From assembly GCA_947034895.1 (NCBI GenBank), contig OX344765.1, forward strand, positions 47,993,001 to 48,057,000: a stretch of 64,000 nucleotides of DNA. The letters are read 5' to 3'. Made by a program: the position numbers and the translations under genes. Below are positions 49,099 to 59,884 of the stretch, piece by piece; the stretch's first letter is position 1, and the number at the start of each line of letters is the position of its first letter. The notes below the pieces were generated by a model. That model searched no databases, was not told where the DNA came from, and was given only the letters and a program-made list of their open reading frames with translations. This DNA comes from Rhytidiadelphus loreus (taxonomy: Eukaryota > Streptophyta > Bryopsida > Hypnales > Hylocomiaceae).

Positions 49099-50149
49099 TC
49101 TGACCACAACAACAGTCCTTACTTTCTCAAACACGCTCCGAGATTCAACTTCAAGCAAAAGACAACCCTAAATTTGGTGGGGAGGTTGAGAATTCTGAGA
49201 GAATTCAGCTCGGAGACCAAGGTAGAATTGGAGGACGGATGACCAGATCAGGCCAATTCAAACAACTGAAGCAAAGCTCTGTCACTGTAGCACAGAGCCA
49301 GGGTTTTCCTGCAAATTTCGAAGAGGGGAATCAACAGTGATGTTTTTTTGGAGTTGGAACTCGATGAAAGGGAGTGAATTGGATGATAAATCACTTAAAA
49401 TTGGATGAAAAATTTGGCGACAAGGAAAGAAGATTTTAGCCCAAATTTAGCCTTGAAAAAATATATTTGGGCATTTTTTTTTGGAAACATACGACCTTTT
49501 GAGGGTCGCAGGAGTAAGGTAAGAGGCTCAGAAATGGACCATCTAACAAGAAATGAAGGTCTATACACAAATGTAAGAACTAAAAAAATATGGGGATAAT
49601 TTTCATAGGAAGGCAAATTACAGACTGTAGGAGGCCTTATTTTTCCAGAATTTTGTACCTTGGTTTCAATTACTTATGATTTTATGAAGTGAAGGTGCAC
49701 TAGGGAGGCAAAGTTGCTCAGAGGGTGCATCAATAATAGCACCTGATGAAGCTATGAACCAACCAAGTTAGTCCAAGACTTGTTTAACAACATGCTGAAA
49801 ATGGTGGAAGTCATAGTGAATGATCATGCATGTGAATTCAAAATCAGCCCATGCACATAGCCAACAAAGAGCACCATTTTTCTAGAAAAAAGTTGTACAG
49901 ATTTGAACATTCATTGGCTACTGCTAATAAAACTTTAATGCATTATTTTTTGTGCATTCATTCTGTCTTATAATAACTCAAAAATTACTTAAGGTATAAA
50001 ATGAAATGTCACACTCTTATATTTCATTGCCTCAGTATTCTTGAACCATGCACATATAAGCCTCATTTACCACCATTCACAGATTGCTCTATATTAAGAA
50101 CTATGTGCATGATTTTAAATACCTTTGTATGGGCGATTCTTAATGCCCG
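49099..50149. other. 5' flank of the dioxygenase gene
   Basis: The first few hundred bases are moderately GC-rich and should contain the leader and promoter on the minus strand. I could not place a TATA box with confidence. The rest is AT-rich without genes. Confidence 0.4.
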
Positions 50150-50302
50150 AACTGTTTTCGAGCCCTCTCCTATACCTTGTCAAGACACAAGTAGAGGAAC
50201 ACGCACCACACCACCACGCAATCAAAGTCAGCATGGGGTATTGAACTGGCAACCTCATGGATGCCACCCAGAGGTCCCTACCACCTATGCCATCACCCAG
50301 GG
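50150..50302 (-). mobile_element. tRNA-derived SINE
   Basis: On the minus strand the sequence has an A-box-like TGGCATAGGTGG (50,281-50,292) and, about 30 bp further on, a B-box-like GGTTGCCAGTTCAATACC (50,237-50,254), the spacing of an internal RNA polymerase III promoter. The head resembles plant tRNA-derived SINEs (TAGGGACCTCTGGGTGGCAT). The body is GC-richer than its surroundings. The 3' end is not sharply defined, and I have not found the target duplication. Confidence 0.6.
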
Positions 50303-50802
50303 TAGTTTAGGGTCGTTTCGGACTAATATTTGGGCATTTGATAAGGTGCCGTTTGCTAAAATTAGGCTAGCATATAGTAGCATTTTCTCCCAAATTTTCA
50401 ATGCTCCCACTTACCTAGTAAGGTAGGAGATGCATAAAACAACAATTTATTAGTTGATCACATTTGGGGGAAGCTCAACTCCCTGAAATATTTTTTTACA
50501 AATTTTCTTGAAAAATAAATGGAATTAGCATCTAATCCAAGTTGTTTCATGTTTTTGTTGGAAATTTGTAGGGTTAGTTATGAATTTTTAAAGCTGAAAT
50601 GGCATAGAGCTCTAAAAGTGTCATGTTCATCATTGGTATAATATAATCTGGTAGACAAGGTTAGCAAAAAGTATTTTAAATAATAGTTGTCAAAATTTTG
50701 ATATTATATTTTCAAAAAAATAAAAAAAATAAAAAAATAAAAAAAAAAAAAAAAAAAAAAAATAAAAAATAATAATAATAATAAAATAAAATAAAATATA
50801 AA

Positions 50803-50836
<34 letters not shown>

Positions 50837-52455
50837 AAGAAATGAATCTTTCTATTTTAGGCATTTGTAGAATCACATTTGCCAACTCTAATTAATTCTT
50901 TGGTAGAAAATGGTGAACTTATAAGACGATACTATATTCAATGTACCTCTCTATTAGAAGACTCTTGAAATTTTTAGCACCTCTTACCTTAGTAGCCCTT
51001 TTTTAGCTAACAAAAAATCATCAAAGACAACTTATATGGGCAATTTTTTAAAAATGGCGGTATTCCATGTACCATTTGCAGACCACCCGATCTGAATTGT
51101 ATGAATGCCATCTAGGATAGCTATGGATTTTAAAAATCTTTGACTTTTATAGATTTCAAAAATTTAGGATTGGTATAGATTTTAGACCATGCGGTTTGAA
51201 CCATAAATGTGACATCTAAGACATGTGTAGATTCCAAACATCTAGGACATTTGGACATTTTAGACCGCTTGGTCTAAACTATCAAAACTGCCTAAGTAGT
51301 GGAATAACGCCATTTTAACAAAATTGCCCATTTGTATTTTGACTAAATTTTGACTAAGACATTGTCTTCATATCACCAAATTTTGGCTATTTTGAGTGTT
51401 TTTCATCCATTTAAAATGTTTTGTTATCCAATTCCCACCTTTCTTGTAGTTTCAAATACAGAGTCATTACTTGCCACTTTAGGTGTATTTACTCTTACTC
51501 AAATGCAATCATCCAATGAAAAGATTCCCAAATGTTGTCAACGAATCAGGAGAAGATTTAGAATGGTCTTTGTTGTCAATCCTTATTGAATATGAGAGGC
51601 ATAGAGCAAGAGGACCTAAGGTAGTGACATCTTTAGATGTTCAAAGTTTGAACAATGGATGAATGCAAATATGTCACTAACAAACAACCTCTTTGTTTTT
51701 TCATCCATCTAATTTTTTGTAAATTCTTGTGCTAATTCTCCAACATTTGCACAATTTAGATTCTTACAATTGTCATTTCAAAATCTTCTATAGTTCAAGG
51801 GATATAATTGTGTTTGATCTCAAAAACTAACTTTTCGAGTTCAAAAAATGACTTGTCAAAAGTGACATGATTAATCATGTAAAATAAAAATATTAAAAAA
51901 ATCACCGTAATTAGAACTTAACATTTTGAAATCAAAAGAAAAAAATCTTGTGAAAATTACAAATATTCAATCTATATTCAATTTTAGAAAGAATATTCAA
52001 TTCTTGATTTCAAATTTTATTAAAAAATGTTGGATTGTGTAGCACTTAGTCTAATTGTATAGGTGTGATATATGGATAATGTCTTACAATTCTTATTTGA
52101 AACTCATCATTAAATTATTATTCTCAATTTCATTTTACAATACATCTCTACATTTTTGGAAATTTGGACTACCCTTGGCCTTTACAAAGTTAAAACACTA
52201 AGTACCAAATACCAATTTCTAATTATTGCCTCAAAACTAGTCCAAACTTGCCTAAATTAGAACAACAAACCTTGAGTTGAGCCTAACTACATAATTCAAA
52301 TGGCATTTCATTGGTGCTAGCTTCACTATTGATTTTATAACTATTGAGGTCCAAACAAGTAAAACTCCAAACTTATTTTTTCCTATTTAGTAATAAGTTC
52401 ATAATTGATTATAGGGGCCTATAATGAGTAACTTTGAAAATTTTAAACACATTCT
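50303..52455. other. AT-rich intergenic DNA, no gene seen
   Basis: Contains an A-rich tract with (AAT)n, (AAAAT)n and (AT)n at about 50,704-50,834. Between 51,050 and 51,300 the motif TTTTAGACC and ATCTAGGA-like segments recur irregularly. No coding evidence. Confidence 0.5.
50704..50834. repeat. A-rich tract ending in (AT)n
   Basis: Over 100 bp made almost only of A and T, with long A runs and a terminal (AT)n of about ten units. Confidence 0.9.
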
Positions 52456-52864
52456 TTGCACTAGAAGAAACCTGCATTTTTTTTGACATACCAATGAACA
52501 TGGTTATGTGTTTAGTTTAACGTCAGGCATGTCTACTGTGGATGTCTAGGAAAATCCATCAAGATTGACAAGACAAAAACACGAAGAATTTGAAAAAACA
52601 TGACGTGTTTTTAAAGCAATGTCACAACAAACATGGTCAAAAAAAGAGATGAAAGTGTGCCATGTGGCAACCACGTAAGCGCCATGTATGCAGGCGGGCA
52701 ATGCCCTATGGAATTTCTTAAACCTAACCTATTGTTGATGTGGCACCTGCCGTCATACCATTTGAAAAAATTAATACTATTTTCAACAATGTCAACATAG
52801 ATGTCTAAAAGAATTTGAATGTTTTTTTTTGTGATGTCCACTTAGACATCTAAACATTTTTTTA

Positions 52865-53085
52865 AATGTCAACTTAGACATACACTATACACAATACACC
52901 ATACAAAAAAAGACATATAAAATATACCATATAGAATACATTGTACATCATACATAATAGGCCATACACAATATATTATACACCATATACAATACTTTAC
53001 ATCATACACCATACATAATATATTATACATCATACACCATGTATAATACATAGTATATTATACAACATACACAATATACCACATT
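52865..53085. repeat. Low-complexity tandem array of ATACAC/CATACA units
   Basis: Irregular repeats of CATACACCATA-type units, inside the larger CACTA element. Confidence 0.75.
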
Positions 53086-53094
53086 GGCAAATAT

Positions 53095-53225
53095 GTCAAA
53101 TGGCCTAAAAAGCCACTTATTATAAGTATATTGACATGACAAGACAAGCTACTTATACAAGTGTGGTGATAGGAGCAAAGACAAAGCATATGGGATATAT
53201 GAAACTTAGAGATTGTATTTTATGA
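53095..53225. mobile_element. Single-arm relative of the long hairpin
   Basis: AAAAGCCACTTATTATAAGT, then GACAAGCTACTTATACAAG and GCATATGGGATATAT, match the outer arm of the hairpin at 32.4-33.2 kb. No opposite arm is present. Confidence 0.55.
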
Positions 53226-53374
53226 GAAAACATTTGGACATCTCAATTGACACGTTAGTTGACATTGCAAAAAATATGTAGACATCCTCTAAGACGTCTC
53301 AGTTGATGTGCCAATTGACATCGCAAAAAACATCTAGATGTTTTAGTTGATGTCTTCAAAAATAGTGTTAATCT

Positions 53375-54268
53375 AAATGTTTTTGACTATGCTTTCACCA
53401 AAAATGCTCCAAAAATGCCATTTCTAGGACAAGTACTAAAGTTTAGAGAAAAAAAAACATTTGTACACATGTAACCTTAGGATCTTGAAATACACTAATT
53501 TGAGAAGATGTGGAAAAAAATTCAAAAATTTCCATTGTGTAGATTGCAAGATATTAGTGTTTGAATTGACAAAAATTCTTTAATTGGCTTTCCAAAAAAA
53601 TAGGCAGCTACACTTCACAAGGCCACATTTATATACAAAAATGCCCATGTTGATGGTACTTCTTTGGATTCATTCTTCAAGGCAAGTTGGCTACATGCTT
53701 GAAAAATTTATGATCCTTTGAAATTATACAACATATAGGAAAAAAATAGTAAGTAGAAAAAAAAAGAATGATTGAAAATACTAAACTATCAAGAATTTAG
53801 TTAGAGAATTAAAAAATGTCAATTCCAATGATTGCAATGTTGCAATAAATAATCTACATCCTACAATTTTATTTTTTTACAAAAAAATCAAAAATTGAGT
53901 TAAATAAAGGACTTCAAAGTTTATTTTAGAGTAGCAAATCCATAATTGCCCGTAAACTAAAACTCCTCATAACTTTCATCACATTGATCAAAATGAAATG
54001 ACTAAAAGCTTTTTATGCATATATAAATCTAGAAAACCAATTTCAAATTTTTATTTTAGAAATAAAGAATTTTTTAAGAATTTTTTGAGTAGCCTGTTAA
54101 GCAATGAAAATTACAAACCATGTAGTCAAAATTTATGAAAATTATTGTGCCTTAAAGGTACCTTTCGGCACATGTTGTGTGAAAATTTCAAAGAAAATAA
54201 AAATAAAAATTCAATTCAAAGTGAACTGCCCAAAATCACAAAAATAGTGTTTGGGCATTTAGGGATCA
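53375..54268 (+). mobile_element. R1 repeat copy nested inside the CACTA element
   Basis: Runs from GACTATGCTTTCACCAAAAA, through TTGCAAGATATTAGTGTTTG and ACAACATATAGGAAAAAAA, to GGGCATTTAGGGATCAAA. It has the same orientation and order as the reference copy at 39.59 kb. Its position shows that R1 inserted after, or was carried by, the CACTA element. Confidence 0.65.
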
Positions 54269-54379
54269 AAATTTTCAGACAGCGTCAACGTGTACTGAAG
54301 TGGTATGCCACTTCAACTTCATTGGATGCCATATCATTGAAATGCCACGTCAAATACCATTTTTTTAAAACCATGCCAT

Positions 54380-55590
54380 GTGGCTGCCCTTCCCATGTTT
54401 TTTTCATATGTAGTCAACATTTTACCTTAGCCCCCAATAATTTTTAGAAACTTATCTATAGTAAAATCGTAAGCCTATGCGGCCATGCAAGTCATTTCTA
54501 CTCTATAAAGTATAAATCTTATGAAAATGAATATCTATTGTGATTTTTCCTCTAAGGTGTATTGTTCTTGATGCTAATTTTGAAGAGCCCTCAACAATAG
54601 AAAATGAAGATTTGCAGTGGACACCCTTGCACAAAATGTTGAATTGGAAAATCATAATCATTCATTATAAAAATCAAATGTCTCATGCTAAAACTACACT
54701 TCAAGAAGACATCATTCTTAATAAAAAATTAATTAGAATAATGAGTAGTTTTAATAAGGATTTCATTCACTTCAAAGTTCTATCAATACCAAAATGTAGT
54801 GCCTTCTGCGTTTTTGGTTTAAATGTTGTTAAAGTGATAGTAGAAAGTTAATACCTACTTTTACAATACTATTACTTTACTACACCGTCAAGATAAATTT
54901 TGATTAATGAAATAATGAAATGGAACAAAATCTCAATTTATAAAAGAAGAGTTGCCTCATAAAATTCCAAGTTGATAGAAATATTGTTTTTGAACATATA
55001 TTGAAAAATTTATTGTTGACATGTGTCTTAATTATGGAAACCTCAAAAGCTCATATTCACATATATATATATATATATATGTATTTGCAATCCAGTTATT
55101 TTGAAGCCCTTAATGGAGAATGGAAAAAGTGCAGCACATAATGGAAGTGAGTGCAAAGTCATTGTTTTGTTTCCAATATTCTTTGTTGTTTGGGAGAAGA
55201 TATGAATAATAACTTTAGCAAAAAAAGAATTTTATTTGCAATGCAGTCAAAAAATGAATCTTCAAAAATTGACAATAAAATATGTTTTATTGTGAAGTAT
55301 TTGGGAGCATAAAGACAAATATTTATATATAGTATATATACTATAACGCATTATACTAATTTTCTAGAACTTGTTAATACAATTTGTGCTATATTGGAAG
55401 TACAATAGAAAATGAAGTCATTTTGCAGCTTTCCTATCTATGCATGCAAGGTTTTTGAGAAAAGATGCTAAAGAGCTGCCCCTTCTTTGTATTTTTCACA
55501 TGTGGTCAGCGTTTTACCTTAGCCCATAGTAAGTTTTAGTAACTTACCTATAGTCAAACCGAAATCCTTTGCCAACGTGGCAGTTACTTG
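54380..55590. repeat. Direct duplication within the CACTA element
   Basis: A segment near 54,385-54,480 (CATATGTAGTCAACATTTTACC, TTAGCCC, AACTTATCTATAGT) recurs at 55,495-55,575 (CACATGTGGTCAGCGTTTTACC, TTAGCCC, AACTTACCTATAGT). The copies are about 1.1 kb apart, with about 85 percent identity by eye. Confidence 0.6.
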
Positions 55591-55818
55591 TTTCTCAAGA
55601 CATCAGGAGAAACGTGACAATATTTTTTGTGATGTTCTCTGAAATATGGACATCAGACAGGATAGAAGCTTGTTATGACCCTAACGTTGACGTGTTTCTT
55701 GCAACATCCAAGTGAATTAAGCCTCCCATGGCCAAAATCCCATTTCTTTGCTCATGTTTTTAAAAACATTCTTGTTTCATGCTAACATCCAAAAAAACAG
55801 GGGCTCCTACTAGTGTTG

Positions 55819-58574
55819 AGAAACATGAAATTTTGATTCTACTTGCAACACCTTTCATTGCAATTTGTTTATCCAATTGAACAAGAATTTGTAGTTGTGG
55901 CCACCTAAGAGGCACTAAAACCATAGTTTAAAATGTTACTACCTTACCACTCCACAAATTCCCCTTTTTTGATGAGATTTCCGTGGTATACTATGTAGAA
56001 ATATTTTGACTAAATGTACACTATTCAGTGGAAGCATGAATGCATTGTAAAATAAAAGTAAAATTGACTATTGGATGAAGATTTGAGAGCCACAAATATT
56101 GGTCTTGTATGCAATTTTCTTCCTATTCTACAAAATGCCATTGTATTTTGAAAATAAAAAATGTGAGAAGAAAAAATTAGAGACATGACAACAATCTCTA
56201 CTAAACACACATCAATTTTTAATTCCATCCAATATTGTTAATAAATGCATGCTTATACTTGTACACAAAAGGGGGTACTTACCCTTTTAAATCCTAGGCC
56301 ATAAAAAATTAGTTTCAGGAGATCAAAAAATAAAAATAACTCTTAATCTGAGAGGAATTGGAAGTGAGTTAGGAAACGGAGATTAATTACTAATTCAATT
56401 GATAGAGAATGAAATGGAACAATTGGATTTGGAAAATACTATTGCATACAATAATTATATGTGTTTATACATGGGGCATGTTTGGCAATCTCTATACAAT
56501 ATATGGAAAAAAATGCAAAAGACATGTCCCTTTTGGATAGGTGGTGTTGTAAATAGCATTGGCAGCTTTTTTTGACGGGGGGAGTGAACACAAAGATGAC
56601 ACAAGTGAATAGGTACTTTCTCAAAGGAATGTCCTTAAAAAGAAATATGAAGCATAACATGGTGTATGGCAATGATTTTTGTACTTTCATGTATTATGAT
56701 CGACTATATGCTTTTTCCAAGTCCTTTTTCCATCTTTTGTTGTAGACATTGGCTTCAACTACTCCTATTTTAGTGTTGATCACTCACAAAAGAAACATAA
56801 CTAGTATCAATTTTGAGTAGAAGATTCTATATACGTCTATGTAGAACATTTATTATATAAAGTATGTATTCCACACATCAAAGGTTGATTATGTGCTAAT
56901 TGCTTTGTATATATTAATTATGAAAGTAATGTCTACCAAATTTCAAGGTCTTCTAAGTGAATCTTTTATGATGATGCTAGTGATGCAAGCGTATTTTTGA
57001 GCATTTTTCATTAGTTGTCATCAACAATGTTGTATACACTAAAAAACATCCTCTAAATTCTTGAAATATAAAAAACCGATTGTCCTAATCTTTTGCACTG
57101 TACCCATTGCCTATCACTCATTCTCCAAGTTGATATGGTTATTTTCTCCACTTCCAATTTGGCTCTTCTATTCTCAATTATACCAATTCTCTTAAAGACT
57201 CTATCTAGATTCTTGTTCTCATCGATACAATCTTGGGACCTAAAGGATTAGTATACAACAACAAGCCATTGTATAATATGGTGACTCCCAAAAGTAGTTG
57301 GCCACCATATAAATTACTCTCATAAACTAAAAAATTAGAATTATGAAGTGAAATTTGGACATGTTATTGTATAAAGGGGATTCTACCCTCATGTGCAATT
57401 TTACTTAGAATGTACTATATTTAGATATATCATTATTTGAATGAAATTTCTATATAAAAATAACCTTTTTGTGAAATGCCAAAATATCTCATTTCTTTTT
57501 ATAGGTAGAATATACATCTTGACTAGAATCACATGTTATAAGTTTCATGAATTTGGGATTCTTATCGATTGAAATAAAAATTGACTCAAATTTGACCTCA
57601 AAATTTTGGCTTTTTTATTTTTTATTTACATTTAAAAGAAAGATAAAACATATATGCCTAAATTAAAATCATATAGTGACAACCACGAAAAGACACTAGT
57701 AGTAACCAAATCAATCATTGAAATATAACAATCTATTGTTTGTAATAGCATATATTGGCTACATTGCATTTTAGAGAACGAACAAAACCATCGAGAAAAC
57801 TCATCAAAAGTCTACAAAAGTTTCTAAAAAACAAAGAATTAGACCAACAATAAGTAAACTCCACTCTAAAAATTACATGTACAATTTGGATAAATTGGAT
57901 TTTTTTTTAATTAAGTCCTAAAATTCTTTCATGTTTAGAGATCCAAAACTACTTCAAAATACTCATCTCCAAATCAAGGTCAAAATCTTCATCAATGTAT
58001 ATTTTTTTAACAAATTCAACCATAAGATCCCTTAGTTGGTTTGCTCAAGTATATTGTGCCAAAATTTTAGAGTGAATATCTCGACCAATTGCAAGTTCAA
58101 TGTGCCTAAACTTCAAAATGTATGCTTTTCAAGCCCTTCTGAAAGGTGAATTTTTTTCTTTCTACATTTTTAGAAAAAAATATGCATGTGCTACAACATG
58201 TGAATTTTAGTCAATAAGTTGGAAAACAAGTTGAAAATATACAAAAATTTAACCAAAAAAACTTTCATATTCATTTAAAAAAAAATTATAAAGTGGAAGG
58301 TGCTAATGAATGAAAGATAAAACTAATATGCTAATAAATTTTGAAAAGAATTTGAGAATTATTAATCCCAATGGTGAAAATATTCCTCAAGAAATATCCT
58401 AATAACAATTAATATCCTATATTTTTATTTTTATTTTCAAATTTTCAAAATTGTGAGCAACAGACAACTTCATATATTCTTTCTACCTTCATTGCCAGGA
58501 AAATAAAACTCCTCATAACTTTTACCTCGTTATTCAGAATTCAATAGATTCAATGTTTTTGAGTAGGTATCAAT
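55819..58574. other. AT-rich intergenic DNA, no gene seen
   Basis: Short ORFs only. A CACTAGTAG motif near 57,693 could be another CACTA end, but I found no partner. Nothing else supportable. Confidence 0.45.
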
Positions 58575-59212
58575 CTATTAACCCTTAAAGGACCGTCACT
58601 ATACTTTCACCAAAAACGCTCCCAAACTGCCATTTCTAGTACAAGTACCAAAATTTTGAAAAAAAACTTTTCTTGATATATCTAACCGTAGGATCTTGTA
58701 TCATATAGTATCAAAAACATGTGGTAAAAATTTCAGACATTTCCACCGGGTGGATTGCAAGATATAAGCATTCAAATTAACTAAAATCATTTTTTTGACC
58801 CTGCGAAAAGCAGGGCAGCTGCATTTCACAAGCTCACATTTTTATGAAAAAATGACCTAAATGGTGGTGCTTCTTTGGATTTGTTTTCCTAGACAAGTTG
58901 GCCACATACTTGAAAAATTTCAGATCATTTAGAATAGTACAACATATAGGAAAAAAATAGTAAGTAGGTAGTAGTAGAGAATGATTAAAAATACTAAATT
59001 ATTTACAATTTAAATATGGAATTAAAAATTTCCAATCCCAATGGTTGAAATGTTGTAATAATGTATCTACATCCTACGATTTTATTTTTGTCCAAAAATA
59101 TTGAAAATTGGGTAAGATAAAGGATTTCAAAGTTTATTTTAGAGTAGGAAATCCAAAACTGCCCACAAACAAAAAATCCTCATAACTTTTGACTCATTGA
59201 TCAAAATGGAAC
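58575..59212 (+). mobile_element. R1 repeat copy, truncated on its right side
   Basis: Starts TTAACCCTTAAAGGACC and TTTCACCAAAAACGCTCC, and follows the reference order up to CTCATTGATCAAAATGGAA. There it breaks off into unrelated GC-rich DNA, while other copies continue with about 300 bp more. Confidence 0.65.
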
Positions 59213-59720
59213 AGGGTTGTTCGCTGCGACACTGCGACAGACAGACGTCGCGCGACGTCTAGTAGAGCCCGCGCGACGTCACGAAAAGTCAAATTTACCT
59301 TTGACTTTACAGGAAATTACCCCCCTCCAGGTGGATGCCACATGGCATCCACTTGGCAAACTGGAGGGCGCGTACGGGTAGGAGACTGCGGGTAGGAGCA
59401 ACTGCGGGTGGGCGACTGCGGGTGGACGAGGGCGACTACGGGTGGGAGAGGGCGACTGCGGGTGGGCGACTGCGGATTTCTGAGGGAGACCGCGGGTGGG
59501 CGACTGCGGGTTTGGCAGGGAGACCGCGGGTTCAGGAAGTGTTCTTGGGTGGGCGACCGCGGGTGCGCAAAAGGTACCTAGACCCGGTGGTGGACCCGAA
59601 GTCGCCCAATTTGGACCCGCTGTCGCCCTCTCGAGACCCGCTGTCGCCCTACCCTGACCCGCAGTCGCTGGATACGCAGTTGCCCTATCCGTACTCGCCC
59701 CCCTAGACCGAAGTCACTCG
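59213..59720. repeat. GC-rich inverted tandem array and palindromic stem
   Basis: From about 59,385 to 59,565 the plus strand carries many units close to GGCGACTGCGGGT. From about 59,580 to 59,705 units close to ACCCGCTGTCGCC occur, the reverse complement, so the two half-arrays face each other. Left of them, 59,323-59,368 holds nested palindromes: CCCTCCAG...CTGGAGGG around GTGGATGCCA/TGGCATCCAC. CGCGCGACGTC motifs lie at 59,247-59,280. GC content is far above the surroundings. The reading frame across it (DPxSP-like peptide) probably reflects the repeat rather than a protein. Confidence 0.75.
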
Positions 59721-59723
59721 CCC

Positions 59724-59730
59724 TATATAG
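59724..59730 (+). promoter_or_regulatory. TATA box of the RING-protein gene
   Basis: TATATAG in a GC-rich setting, about 155 bp before the ATG at 59,885. Transcription would start near 59,755. A six-codon upstream ORF (ATG at 59,804, TAA at 59,822) would then lie in the leader. Confidence 0.5.
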
Positions 59731-59884
59731 CCAGTAGCCCATCATCATGCTATCACCTTCATTTTCCATTGAGGCTTTCTGTCTTGCAACCTTTGTTGGC
59801 TGCATGCGTGACCCTTTTGGATAATATATATACTATTTTTTGCTATCATTTGGTTCTTAGAATTTTGCGACGTCCGCAAATCTC

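Larger units (their letters stand above)
52459..55815. mobile_element. CACTA-type transposon, about 3.36 kb, TSD TTG, with nested repeats
   Basis: The left end reads CACTAGAAGAAACCTGCATT. The reverse complement of the right end reads CACTAGTAGGAGCCCCTGTT. Both continue into a T-rich run and a GAYRT segment, so the ends are related beyond CACTAG. The flanking triplets at 52,456-52,458 and 55,816-55,818 are both TTG. Subterminal parts carry repeated GATGTC/GACATC and ACGTGTTT motifs. Inside lie half of a hairpin-family repeat, an R1 copy and a direct duplication. Two short ORFs (54,145-54,447 and 54,540-54,851) show no transposase motif. It looks non-autonomous. Confidence 0.75.

Noticed and set aside
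49012..49158. Longer dioxygenase N-terminus starting at 49158
   Set aside because: That position is a TTG, not an ATG. The first ATG at 49,098 gives the family's usual length.
50001..50426. 141-residue plus-strand ORF
   Set aside because: Much of it lies antisense to the SINE. No protein motif.
59335..59706. ORF encoding arginine/glycine then DPxSP repeats
   Set aside because: Produced by the 13-bp inverted tandem array, upstream of the TATA box. Not convincing as a protein.
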